Assembly (NCBI GenBank): GCA_964293585.1
Contig: CAXYYS010000023.1
Location: forward strand, 1-29,351
Source: JAKVKY01 sp964293585
Lineage (GTDB): Bacteria > Bacillota > Negativicutes > Acidaminococcales > Acidaminococcaceae
Length of the DNA stretch: 29,351 nt
Direction: 5' to 3'
The notes under the pieces: model-generated
What the model saw: only the letters and a program-made list of their open reading frames with translations
Databases searched by the model: none
What the model was told of the DNA's origin: nothing
In this document: piece after piece, positions 1-8,013 of the stretch
Position numbering within the stretch: the stretch's first letter is position 1
Layout of the letters: the number at the start of each line of letters is the position of its first letter
Program-made: the position numbers and the translations under genes

Positions 1-1297
1 AGAGCCGTTCATCATCCTGTTTGCGGATGACGGTCAGCAGTTCCTCCAGGTTTAATTTCTTGAACGCCTTCATCTCCAGATGGTTGACGCCGATTTCCAG
101 GCAACGGACAGCTTTTAAGAGCGCCGCTTCAAAGTTGCGCTCAATCGCCATCACTTCGCCGGTGGCTTTCATCTGGGTGCCCAGGGTCCGGTCCGCGGTA
201 ACGAACTTGTCGAACGGCCAGCGGGGATATTTTACTACCAGGTAATCCAGGGTCGGTTCAAAGCAGGCCGTGGTCTTTTCCGTCACGGCGTTCTTAATCT
301 CATCCAGTGTATAACCTACGGCAATCTTGCTGGCCACCTTGGCAATGGGATAACCGGTGGCCTTGGAAGCCAGGGCCGAAGAACGGCTGACACGGGGATT
401 AACCTCGATGACGATGTACTCGTCGGAATCCGGGTTCAGGGCCAGCTGTACGTTACAGCCGCCGCGTACGCCCAGCTCCCGCACGATATCAATGGAAGCC
501 TGGCGCAGCATCTGCACCTCTTTGTCGCTCAAAGTCTGAGCCGGGGCTACTACCACGCTGTCGCCGGTATGGATGCCCACCGGGTCCAGGTTTTCCATGC
601 TGCAGACGGTGATGCAGTTGTCTTCCGCATCTCGCAGTACTTCGTATTCAATTTCCTTCCAGCCGGCCACGCTGCGCTCGATGAGCGCCTGGCCGATGAG
701 GCTGTAGGTCAGTCCTTTGTTGACGATATCATCCAGTTCGTCATCGTTATGGGCGATGCCGCCGCCGGTGCCGCCCAGGGTATAAGCCGGACGCACGATG
801 AGGGGATACCCCACCTTGCCCGCAAACTCCTTGGCTGCCGCCACCGTTTCCACGATGGCGCTTTCCGGGATGGGCTGGTGAATCTTGAGCATAGTTTCCT
901 TAAAGAGTTCCCGGTCCTCGGCCCGCTTGATGGTATCAATCTGGGTACCTAAAAGCTGGACCCGGTAATCCCGCAGGATGCCCTGCTCGTCCAGTTCCAT
1001 GGCCAGATTTAAACCCACCTGGCCGCCCAGGGTAGCCAAAAGTCCGTCCGGACGCTCTTTCCTGATGACGCTTTCCAAAAACTCCACGTTAACCGGTTCC
1101 ACATACACCCGGTCCGCGATATGCACGTCCGTCATGATGGTGGCCGGGTTGCTGTTAACCAGTACTACCTCCAGCCCTTCCTCTTTCAAAGAACGGCAGG
1201 CCTGGGTGCCGGCGTAGTCAAACTCCGCCGCCTGGCCGATGATGATAGGGCCGGAACCGATAACCAAAACTTTTTTGATGTTCGCCAGCTTTGGCAT
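1..1297 (-). CDS. carB: Carbamoyl-phosphate synthase large subunit (5' part, cut by window edge)
   Basis: ATP-grasp subunit that makes carbamoyl phosphate from bicarbonate, ATP and ammonia delivered by CarA; cytoplasmic, first step of pyrimidine (and arginine) synthesis. Reading the minus strand from the ATG at 1297 gives an open frame of 432 codons to the window edge. It begins MPKLANIKKVLVIGSGPIII and contains the biotin-carboxylase-like signature GQAAEFDYAGTQAC near residues 21-34, the glycine-rich ATP-grasp loop PAYTLGGTGGGIA and the metal-binding ENV-type segment VIEVNPRVSRSSALASKATG. The full protein is normally about 1,060-1,075 residues, so only about 40% is here, covering most of the first synthetase half. 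Its ATG shares one base with the carA stop (TAATG), so the two subunits are probably translationally coupled. Last visible gene of the pyr operon. Identity is secure. Confidence 0.97.
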   Translation of the reverse strand, partial: MPKLANIKKVLVIGSGPIIIGQAAEFDYAGTQACRSLKEEGLEVVLVNSNPATIMTDVHIADRVYVEPVNVEFLESVIRKERPDGLLATLGGQVGLNLAMELDEQGILRDYRVQLLGTQIDTIKRAEDRELFKETMLKIHQPIPESAIVETVAAAKEFAGKVGYPLIVRPAYTLGGTGGGIAHNDDELDDIVNKGLTYSLIGQALIERSVAGWKEIEYEVLRDAEDNCITVCSMENLDPVGIHTGDSVVVAPAQTLSDKEVQMLRQASIDIVRELGVRGGCNVQLALNPDSDEYIVIEVNPRVSRSSALASKATGYPIAKVASKIAVGYTLDEIKNAVTEKTTACFEPTLDYLVVKYPRWPFDKFVTADRTLGTQMKATGEVMAIERNFEAALLKAVRCLEIGVNHLEMKAFKKLNLEELLTVIRKQDDERL

Positions 1298-2370
1298 TAT
1301 ACTTTACCTCCCATCATCTTCACAAAACGTTTGAATAAGTATTCATGACCGCCGGGTCCCGGACTAGCCTCCGGATGGTACTGCACCGCGAAGGTGGGAT
1401 GTTTCAGGTAACGCAAGCCTTCGATGGTGCCGTCGTTCAGGGAGACATTGGTAATCTCCACGTTCTCGTCCAGGGATTCTTCCTTGACGGCGTACCCGTG
1501 GTTCTGGGAACTGATGCAGATCTTGTGCTCCACCTTATCCCGTACCGGATGGTTGATGCCCCGGTGGCCGATCTTCATCTTAAAGGTGTCGTAGCCGTTG
1601 GCCAGAGCCAGCAGCTGGTGTCCCAGGCAGATGCCGAAGATAGGCCGCTTGCCCAGCAGCTTTTTAATATTCTCAATAACTTCCTGCAGGTCCTTGGGAT
1701 CGCCGGGGCCGTTGCTCAGGAAAATCCCGTCCGGCGCGCAGGCCAGCACTTCTTCCGCGCTGGTGTAAGCCGGGAAGACCGTCAGGCGGCAGCCGAAGCT
1801 GACCAGATAATTTAAAATGTTGCGTTTGATGCCAAAATCCAGCACTGCCACATGCAGCGGTCCGTCGCCCATGGTATAGATCTTGGGCGTAGTTACCTGG
1901 CGTACCTGGTCGTGCACATCCGGGGTGGCCAGTAATTTTTGTACTTCCGCATCCGGCATATCCGCAGGCACGATGACGCCCTGGAGCACGCCGTAGTTGC
2001 GCAGCTTGCGAGTGATGGCCCGGGTATCAACGCCCACCAGCACCGGCACCTGCTGCTGCTCCAGGAAATCCTGGAGCGTCCCCTGGCAGCGCCAGTTGCT
2101 TGGCGCATCGCACAGCTCGCTGACCACATAGCCCTGGTAAAAACATTTCTCGCCCTGGTTGAAGCAGGGATTGGTCCCGTAGTTGCCCACCAGCGGGTAG
2201 GTCATGACCACGATCTGTCCGCAGTAGGACGGATCTGTCAAAGTTTCCTGGTAGCCGCTCATGCCCGTGGTGAAAACTACTTCGCCCACCGCGTTCCTGT
2301 TACCGTACAGCTGCCCTTCGTAGACGCTGCCGTCTTTTAAAACTAACTTGCCTTGCTTTACCGTTTGCAT
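1297..2370 (-). CDS. carA: Carbamoyl-phosphate synthase small (glutaminase) subunit
   Basis: Hydrolyses glutamine and channels ammonia to CarB. The 357-residue length is normal for CarA. The N-terminal half carries the small-subunit fold (FTTGMSGYQETLTDPSY near residues 34-50). The C-terminal half is a class I glutamine amidotransferase with the oxyanion segment LSNGPGDP, the nucleophile Cys in GICLGHQLLALANG (about residue 247) and the His/Glu pair in AVQYHPEASPGP. The ATG at 2370 lies inside the end of pyrC (13-base overlap) and has only a weak purine-rich site before it, consistent with coupled translation. Second-last visible gene of the pyrB-pyrC-carA-carB transcript, so it should share the PyrR-type leader control upstream of pyrB. 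Confidence 0.97.
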   Translation of the reverse strand: MQTVKQGKLVLKDGSVYEGQLYGNRNAVGEVVFTTGMSGYQETLTDPSYCGQIVVMTYPLVGNYGTNPCFNQGEKCFYQGYVVSELCDAPSNWRCQGTLQDFLEQQQVPVLVGVDTRAITRKLRNYGVLQGVIVPADMPDAEVQKLLATPDVHDQVRQVTTPKIYTMGDGPLHVAVLDFGIKRNILNYLVSFGCRLTVFPAYTSAEEVLACAPDGIFLSNGPGDPKDLQEVIENIKKLLGKRPIFGICLGHQLLALANGYDTFKMKIGHRGINHPVRDKVEHKICISSQNHGYAVKEESLDENVEITNVSLNDGTIEGLRYLKHPTFAVQYHPEASPGPGGHEYLFKRFVKMMGGKV

Positions 2371-3650
2371 ACCACACCATCTCTCATGACTAATTTACCT
2401 GCAACGATAGTAGCTACCGCCTTGCCTTTGCACTGCTTGCCTTCAAACGGAGTGGCGTTGTTCAGGGTGTAGAACTTGCTCTTGTCCACCGTCCACTCTT
2501 TATTTAAATCAATAATGGTCACATCAGCCGGAGCTCCGACTTTTAAATTTCCACTTTTTAATGCAAAAATATGCGCAGGTTCACAACTCATTTTAGCAAT
2601 AATCTCGTTGATTGTGAAGAGCTTTTTTTGATAAAGTTCAGTCAAGATGACGCCCAGGGATGTTTCTAAGCCGCAGAACCCGCACGGAGCCTTGCGGAAC
2701 TCCACATCTTTTTCTTCGGCGGCATGAGGCGCGTGGTCCGTGACGATAAAGTCCAGGGTGCCGTCTTTTAAACCTTCCCGTACTGCGGCCACATGGTCCG
2801 CGCTCCGGAGCGGCGGGGAAACCCTGGTCGCCGTGTCATACGTAGCGCAGGCTTCATCGGTCAGGGTCAGATGATGGACGGTGGCTTCCGCGGTCACGTT
2901 GACGCCGCGGGCCTTAGCCCGGCGGATAATATCCACCGCGCCCTTGGAGGCCACGTGGGCAATATGGATATGGGCGCCGGTATATTCTGCCACCAGGCAG
3001 TCCCTGGCTACCGCAATATCTTCCGCTACGGCGGGGATACCAGGTACGCCGATGTGGGCCGAAACAGCGCCTTCGTGCATATAACCGTCTGCCGCCAGTT
3101 CAGGATCCATGGAGTGGCTGATTAAAATTTTCTTAAAGGCGCTCACATAGCGGGCCGCATTAACAAACATGCGGGAGCTCTGTACATAGTGCCCGTCGTC
3201 GGAGAAAGCCAGGGCGCCGCTGGCAGCCATGTCCCCCATCTCCGCCAGTTCCTTGCCGGCTTCGCCTTTGGTGATGGCGCCGATAACTTCCACGTGCACA
3301 TAACCTTTGGCCGCGGCCCGGTCCTTGACGCCGGTGACCAGCACCGCGTTGTCGATGACCGGAGTAGTGTTAGGCATGCAGGCTACGGTGGTGATGCCGC
3401 CGGCTGCTGCCGCCATGGTGCCGTGCTCAATATCTTCCTTGGCTTCCTGGCCCGGCTCCCGCAGATGGGTATGCAGGTCGATAAGACCCGGCGCTACCAC
3501 TAAACCCGTGGCATCAATTTCTTCGTCCGCCTTCACCGTAATCTTTTTCGCTATTTCTTTTACCTTGCCGTTTTCCAAAAGCACATCCTGGATCGCATCT
3601 AAATTCTGGCTGGGGTCTACCACCCGGCCGTTCTTAATTAAGAGTTTCAA
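2358..3650 (-). CDS. pyrC: Dihydroorotase, class I zinc enzyme
   Basis: Cyclises N-carbamoyl-aspartate to dihydroorotate, third step of UMP synthesis; cytoplasmic amidohydrolase. 430 residues, the size of the Bacillus-type (class I) enzyme rather than the shorter E. coli type. The metal-binding HxH motif is in DLHTHLREPG (His60 and His62). Further metal-ligand regions are HSMDPELAADG, HIHIAHVAS and TDHAPH near residue 304. The start is TTG at 3650, chosen because a good GGGAGGT site lies 7-8 bases upstream and the frame then gives MKLLIKNGRVVDP, the normal family N-terminus. The gene overlaps the end of pyrB by 17 bases and the start of carA by 13, so the operon is tightly packed. Confidence 0.97.
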   Translation of the reverse strand: MKLLIKNGRVVDPSQNLDAIQDVLLENGKVKEIAKKITVKADEEIDATGLVVAPGLIDLHTHLREPGQEAKEDIEHGTMAAAAGGITTVACMPNTTPVIDNAVLVTGVKDRAAAKGYVHVEVIGAITKGEAGKELAEMGDMAASGALAFSDDGHYVQSSRMFVNAARYVSAFKKILISHSMDPELAADGYMHEGAVSAHIGVPGIPAVAEDIAVARDCLVAEYTGAHIHIAHVASKGAVDIIRRAKARGVNVTAEATVHHLTLTDEACATYDTATRVSPPLRSADHVAAVREGLKDGTLDFIVTDHAPHAAEEKDVEFRKAPCGFCGLETSLGVILTELYQKKLFTINEIIAKMSCEPAHIFALKSGNLKVGAPADVTIIDLNKEWTVDKSKFYTLNNATPFEGKQCKGKAVATIVAGKLVMRDGVVCKR

Positions 3651-4590
3651 TTGGTTTACCTCCCGTCAAGGTTAAATAAATCAGGGCCATACGTACGGCC
3701 ACGCCGTTCTGCACTTCATCCCGGATTGCTGCCTGGTCGGAGTAACCCACATCCCAGGAAATTTCCAGGCCCCGGTTCATGGGACCGGGATGCATCACGA
3801 TACAATCTTTGGCAGCCAGGGCCAGACGCTTCTTGTTCAGGCCGAAGACCCGGGCATATTCCCGGGGCGAGGGGAAGAGGCCGCTCTTCTGGCGTTCCAG
3901 CTGGATACGCAGCACGTCGATAACCTGGGCGCCCTCAATGGCTTCTTCCACGTTATCGTGTACCGTCACGCCCAGGGACGCAATGTCGTAGGGCAGTAAA
4001 GTTCTGGGACCGGCCACATGCACGTCGGCGCCCAGTTTTTTCCAGGCGGTGATATTGCTGCGAGCCACCCGGCTGTACAGGATATCGCCTAAGATGACCA
4101 TCTTGGCCCCTTTAAAATCCAGGCCTTTTTCTTTTAAGGTAAACATGTCAAGCAGTCCCTGGGACGGATGGGCATGGGCACCGTCGCCGGCGTTGATGAT
4201 GATAGGTTTGGCCACCTTGGCTGCGTACACGGCCGCACCTTCAATAGGATGACGCATAACGATGGCGTCGCAGCGCATGGACTGTACCGTCAGGATCGTA
4301 TCCCGCAGGCACTCGCCCTTGACCACGCTGGAACTAGAGGTAGTAATGTTGACCACATCGGCGCCCAGATACTTGCCGGCCAGCTCGAACGAGGTCCTGG
4401 TCCTGGTGCTGGGTTCGTAAAACAGGTTGATGATGGACTTGCCCCGCAGGGTGGGCACTTTCTTAATGTCCCGCTGCATGATGCGTTTCATCTCGGCCGC
4501 GGTGTTTAAAACCAGTTCATACTCCTCCACGCTTAAACTTGCCAGGTCGAGGATGTCCCTGCCTCCCAGGGAATTTTTTGCTTTTGCCAT
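3634..4590 (-). CDS. pyrB: Aspartate carbamoyltransferase catalytic subunit
   Basis: Transfers the carbamoyl group from carbamoyl phosphate to aspartate, the committed step of pyrimidine synthesis. 318 residues from the ATG at 4590, a normal length. The frame is open upstream to 4635, but that part reads through the attenuator terminator, whereas 4590 has AGGAGG six bases upstream. The carbamoyl-phosphate loop STRTRTSFEL is at residues 61-70. The second signature reads GDGAHAHPSQGLLDMF, with HPSQ in place of the common HPTQ. The C-terminal MHPGPMNRGLEI is also typical. No regulatory-chain gene (pyrI) is adjacent, so it is probably the unregulated trimer type, with control at the RNA level by the leader at 4600-4703. 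First gene of the operon. Confidence 0.97.
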   Translation of the reverse strand: MAKAKNSLGGRDILDLASLSVEEYELVLNTAAEMKRIMQRDIKKVPTLRGKSIINLFYEPSTRTRTSFELAGKYLGADVVNITTSSSSVVKGECLRDTILTVQSMRCDAIVMRHPIEGAAVYAAKVAKPIIINAGDGAHAHPSQGLLDMFTLKEKGLDFKGAKMVILGDILYSRVARSNITAWKKLGADVHVAGPRTLLPYDIASLGVTVHDNVEEAIEGAQVIDVLRIQLERQKSGLFPSPREYARVFGLNKKRLALAAKDCIVMHPGPMNRGLEISWDVGYSDQAAIRDEVQNGVAVRMALIYLTLTGGKPIETLN

Positions 4591-4611
4591 GCTCCTACCT
4601 CCTAGGTAATT

Positions 4612-4648
4612 AAAAAAGCCTTCTTGTCCCGTCAAGGTGCAAGAAGGC
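4612..4648 (-). terminator. Attenuator terminator in the pyr leader
   Basis: On the minus strand a perfect 9-base inverted repeat GCCTTCTTG / CAAGAAGGC (4640-4648 with 4618-4626) is followed at once by six T (4612-4617). It sits between the PyrR-type binding loop and the pyrB ribosome site, so it is an in-leader attenuator rather than the end of another gene. The terminator loop contains ACCTT, the same five bases as the 5' arm of the binding loop. The 3' arm of the binding loop (CTGTAAGGT) could therefore pair with either copy. Confidence 0.9.
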
Positions 4649-4671
4649 GTAAGCTCAGTTTCAGCCAGTCT

Positions 4672-4703
4672 ACCTTACAGTCTCACAGGACCGTTTTAAA
4701 GGT
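4672..4703 (-). promoter_or_regulatory. PyrR-binding loop (anti-antiterminator) of the pyr operon
   Basis: Minus-strand RNA folds as lower stem ACCTT/AAGGT, an internal bulge containing TAAAA, and upper stem CGGTC/GACTG closing the loop CTGTGA. The segment CGGTCCTGTGAGACTG closely follows the known PyrR consensus (AGUCC-x-GAGAGGCU type). In Bacillus and relatives, UMP-bound PyrR stabilises this hairpin and lets the downstream terminator form. pyrR itself is not in the window. Assignment rests on consensus match, position and the terminator that follows. Confidence 0.85.
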
Positions 4704-4724
4704 ACTACCATATGTATTTTTGTT

Positions 4725-4754
4725 ATTATATCATGTCCGGGTAGCTAATGCAAA
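4725..4754 (-). promoter_or_regulatory. Promoter of the pyrimidine operon
   Basis: Minus strand: -35 TTTGCA (4749-4754), 18-base spacer, perfect -10 TATAAT (4725-4730) preceded by TGA, making an extended -10 (TGnTATAAT). Transcription would start near 4718 and include the whole PyrR loop and attenuator. Confidence 0.75.
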
Positions 4755-4816
4755 TTATTTATGCCGCCGCTCCGGAAACAACTGCCGGCTGGCGCAGCAA
4801 GGCGCCGCCGTAAGTT

Positions 4817-6190
4817 TTATACCACCTGGGTCAGATAGTGCCAGTATTTCTTGGGCAGCACCGACGGTTCAAAGATATCCTGCAGCTGGGGCCACTGTTT
4901 CTTGCTGCTCTTAGGCTGGGTCATGTGCCAGAACTGCGCCGTCAGCTGTACAAAACGGCGTACCCGTTTCTGGCGCCGGGGATTCCCCTGGGTTTCTTCC
5001 AGCCACAGCTGCAGCCACCGGTGGAACAGGACCTGTTCCTCCTGCATGGTGAGCCGGGCGGTAAGGACCAGCATATCCCGCTGGTTGCGCAGGATAAAGC
5101 GGATATCGTCCAGCCGTTCCGTTTCGTCCGTATATTTACCCAGCACCGCCTGATCCAGTACCACTAACAGGAAATTATGCCAGGCCTTATAAATCTTAAA
5201 AGCACCGTCAAAACCATCCCACTGGCTGTGCATCTGGAACTGGCTGGCCAGACTGGTCATCACGGTCTTCGTCAGTTCCATCTCCCGCTCCCGGGTTAAA
5301 AAGATAAAGATGCCGTCCAGCAGGGTCTTGGTTTCATTAAACCAGTTGCGGTTGGCCATCTGGGCCGCCAGCACGCTCCATTCCAGCAGGAACTTTTTCT
5401 GCTCCTCCCGGCTGGTGCTGCCATTGCGTACCAGGCGCAGGGAAATCCAGCGCAGCATGGGCAGGCTGTTCACATAGCGCCGATCCGCCGCGATAAACAT
5501 TAAATCCAGCAGGAAAGCCTCCAGCCGGCGTCCTACCAGGACCACTTTCTCTGTGGCATAATGCACCGCCACCTTGGAAAGCACGGCATTAAAAGCCGCC
5601 TCGTCCCGCATGCGTCCCGCCATGGCCGCCAGCTCCTGCAGCATATCCAGGGCCGTGTGTTCAATCTCCTCGTCCCCGGTCTGCAAAGCATGCATGCTGC
5701 TCATGATCACATCCACGCACTGGAGCGCCAGTTGGGTCTGCCGGCTTTTCATAGCCACGCAGCCGATCATGCCCAGCAGCTTTAGGATAAAGCCCCGCAG
5801 CTCTTTGTGGTTGTAGGCCATGTACTTAAAGATTTCGGCAATCTTGCAGGCATCCTCTTCCCGCTTGCGCCGCAAAAAGTAGATGCAGGCATCTTTTAAT
5901 TGTTCGCAGGCGCCTTCGCTGTGGGCACCTTTTTCCGCCAGCTGCCGCACATTGTCCAGACAGATATCTGTCAGACGGTTGATCTTGTTCTTGACCGCGT
6001 TGGTCATGAGCGCATCCGTCTGCATCTCCAGCAGGGCGGCACCGTCCTGTAAAAAGCCGCGCATCAGCACATCGCTGGCCACAGGAGACAAGCCCGCCTG
6101 CTCGGCCTGCCTGGTCAGCTTTTTTACATCGTCCGCCACTTTTTGCAAAGCTTTGGCCTGCACCACTCTTACATTTTCGTCATCCAGCAT
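4817..6190 (-). CDS. Unrecognised all-helical cytoplasmic protein
   Basis: I do not recognise this family. From the ATG at 6190 it is 457 residues. It has no signal peptide and no convincing membrane span. It is rich in Leu, Ala, Met, Arg and Gln, and almost every stretch looks amphipathic-helical, as in HEAT/ARM- or TPR-like solenoids. Examples are the Ala/Leu-rich run around residues 130-220 and the Trp-containing C-terminal third with a basic segment NPRRQKRVRR. No catalytic motif stands out. The ATG at 6190 has AGGTGG eight bases upstream. A TTG at 6229 would add 13 residues, but those are encoded by an 11-bp tandem repeat, so I prefer 6190. It lies 63 bases after pyk on the same strand, the last gene before the separate pyr promoter. 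No function is assigned. Confidence 0.75.
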   Translation of the reverse strand: MLDDENVRVVQAKALQKVADDVKKLTRQAEQAGLSPVASDVLMRGFLQDGAALLEMQTDALMTNAVKNKINRLTDICLDNVRQLAEKGAHSEGACEQLKDACIYFLRRKREEDACKIAEIFKYMAYNHKELRGFILKLLGMIGCVAMKSRQTQLALQCVDVIMSSMHALQTGDEEIEHTALDMLQELAAMAGRMRDEAAFNAVLSKVAVHYATEKVVLVGRRLEAFLLDLMFIAADRRYVNSLPMLRWISLRLVRNGSTSREEQKKFLLEWSVLAAQMANRNWFNETKTLLDGIFIFLTREREMELTKTVMTSLASQFQMHSQWDGFDGAFKIYKAWHNFLLVVLDQAVLGKYTDETERLDDIRFILRNQRDMLVLTARLTMQEEQVLFHRWLQLWLEETQGNPRRQKRVRRFVQLTAQFWHMTQPKSSKKQWPQLQDIFEPSVLPKKYWHYLTQVV

Positions 6191-6197
6191 CAAGGTT

Positions 6198-6252
6198 ACC
6201 ACCTGCACTTGTCCCGCACTTGTTCCCAACTAGTCCTGCATTTGTTTCGCAC
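6198..6252. repeat. Degenerate 11-bp tandem repeat between pyk and the helical-protein gene
   Basis: Four contiguous 11-base units on the plus strand: TTGTCCCGCAC (6209-6219), TTGTTCCCAAC (6220-6230), TAGTCCTGCAT (6231-6241) and TTGTTTCGCAC (6242-6252). A partial fifth unit ends in CTGCAC at 6208. The array fills nearly the whole gap between the pyk stop and the next start and contains the alternative TTG start of the downstream gene. Confidence 0.75.
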
Positions 6253-6253
6253 T

Positions 6254-8005
6254 TTATTTCAGGGTCAGCAAACCTTCATAAACCACGCCCGCATCCGGAT
6301 CCACCGTCACATCCATCCCGTCCGCCAGCTGGCCTGCCCCCCTGGGCACGCCAACCACAGCAGGGATGCTGAAGTTGATACTGATAATGGCCGTGGAAGA
6401 AGTCAAGCCGCCTTCCTCAGCCACGATAGCGCCGGCCTTGGTCGCGTATTTTACATTTTCATCTGCCAGCACATCCAGGACCAGGATATCCCCGGCCTTA
6501 AGTTTCTCCCTGTAATCAGCCGCCGTCCGGCAGACGCAGACCTTGCCGCTGACCGCACGGTGTCCGATGCCCGTGCCATGTACTAATTCTTTACCCAAAT
6601 TAACCACCTTAATCATATTGGTACTACCGGGTTTGCCCACAGGAATACCGGCGGTGACAACCACCACGTCGCCCTGTTTGACAAGTCCCTGTTGTAAAGC
6701 TGCTTCCATGGAAAGATCTATCATCTCATCCGTGTTCTCGGAGAACGGCCCCAGAATAGGGGTTACGCCCCAGTCAAGCTGCAACTGGCGCAGCTGGTGC
6801 TTATCCCGCGTCACCGCGATTACCGGCGCCGGGCTGCGATACTTGGCCATGGTCTTGGCCGTACGTCCGGTCTGGGTAATGCTGACGATGGCATCTGCGT
6901 CCAGCTCCTGAGAAATCTGCACTGCCGCATGACAGATGGCGTCCGTGCCGCTGGTACGGGCCTGGATGCCTTTTTCCTGGAAAATCTTAGTATAATCCAG
7001 AGCCTGCTCCGTACTGGTGGCAATGGCGCTCATGGTCTGCACGGCCTCCAGCGGATATTTACCGCTGGCCGTTTCGCCGCTGAGCATGATCACATCCGTG
7101 CCGTCAAAAATGGAGTTGGCCACATCGCTGGCTTCCGCCCGGGTGCAGCGGTAACTGTTAATCATGCTTTCCAGCATCTGGGTGGCCGTCACTACCGGTT
7201 TGCCCGCCTTGTTGCAGGCCCGGATGATGCGTTTCTGCACCAGGGGCACCACTTCCGCGGGAATCTCCACGCCCAGGTCGCCCCGGGCCACCATTACCGC
7301 GTCGCTGGCACGGATGATATCTTCAATATGCTGCACACCGGCGTTGTTTTCCACCTTGGAAATAATGCCGATATGGGAACCGTGTTCTTCCAGGAGTCTG
7401 CGGATAGCAAACACATTATCCGCGTTCTGCACGAAAGAAGCGGCGATAAAATCCATGTCGTTCTCGATGGCAAACAGCAGGTCGTTCCGGTCCTGCTCGG
7501 ACAGGAACGGCAGCTTCAACTCGATGCCCGGACAGGCTACCCGCTTGCGGGAACTAATCTGGCCGCCGTGGGTGACGGTGGTAAAAATTTCTTTACCGGC
7601 AATCTTATCCACCCGCAGGGACAGCATCCCGTCCGCCAGGAGCAGCACATTACCCGGCGCCAGCTCTTCCGGCAGACCGGCGTAATTGACCGCAGCCCGC
7701 TCCGCCGTACCTTCCACCTCATCCGTGGTCAGACAGAAATGTGCGCCGTCCGCCAGGTTCACCGGGGCCTTAAAGTTGCCCAGCCGCATCTCCGGACCTT
7801 TGGTGTCGCAAATCAGCGCCACCGCCTTGCCGGCCCTGGCAGCCGCCTCCCGCACCAGGGCAATCCGCGTCTTATGACCGGCGTAGTCCCCGTGGGAAAA
7901 GTTAAAACGGGCCATATCCATGCCGGCCTGTATCATCTGCGTTAAGAGTTCCACGCTGTCCGTACTGGGACCAACGGTGCAAATAATCTTTGTCTTCTTC
8001 ATCAT
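6254..8005 (-). CDS. pyk: Pyruvate kinase, long form with C-terminal PEP-utiliser-like domain
   Basis: Converts PEP and ADP to pyruvate and ATP, last step of glycolysis. At 583 residues it is the long Bacillus-type form. The catalytic barrel begins KTKIICTVGPSTDS and includes the PxG/DTKGPE segment, the active-site region DFIAASFVQNADN, the substrate loop MVARGDLGVEIP and TATQMLESMI. A C-terminal extension of about 110 residues resembles the phosphohistidine domain of PEP-utilising enzymes. Where those enzymes have a His in the GGLTSH motif, this one reads GGLTSSTAII, so it cannot be phosphorylated there. Starts are ATG 8005 or 8002; AAGG lies six bases before 8005. Only 8 bases separate it from etfA, so it is probably co-transcribed with etfBA. 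Confidence 0.97.
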   Translation of the reverse strand: MMKKTKIICTVGPSTDSVELLTQMIQAGMDMARFNFSHGDYAGHKTRIALVREAAARAGKAVALICDTKGPEMRLGNFKAPVNLADGAHFCLTTDEVEGTAERAAVNYAGLPEELAPGNVLLLADGMLSLRVDKIAGKEIFTTVTHGGQISSRKRVACPGIELKLPFLSEQDRNDLLFAIENDMDFIAASFVQNADNVFAIRRLLEEHGSHIGIISKVENNAGVQHIEDIIRASDAVMVARGDLGVEIPAEVVPLVQKRIIRACNKAGKPVVTATQMLESMINSYRCTRAEASDVANSIFDGTDVIMLSGETASGKYPLEAVQTMSAIATSTEQALDYTKIFQEKGIQARTSGTDAICHAAVQISQELDADAIVSITQTGRTAKTMAKYRSPAPVIAVTRDKHQLRQLQLDWGVTPILGPFSENTDEMIDLSMEAALQQGLVKQGDVVVVTAGIPVGKPGSTNMIKVVNLGKELVHGTGIGHRAVSGKVCVCRTAADYREKLKAGDILVLDVLADENVKYATKAGAIVAEEGGLTSSTAIISINFSIPAVVGVPRGAGQLADGMDVTVDPDAGVVYEGLLTLK

Positions 8006-8013
8006 TTTCTGCC

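Noticed and set aside
6797..7945. 382-codon open frame on the plus strand
   Set aside because: It is antisense to pyk, with His/Arg/Gly-rich composition typical of the reverse frame of a GC-rich gene, and no ribosome site or recognisable domain was seen.
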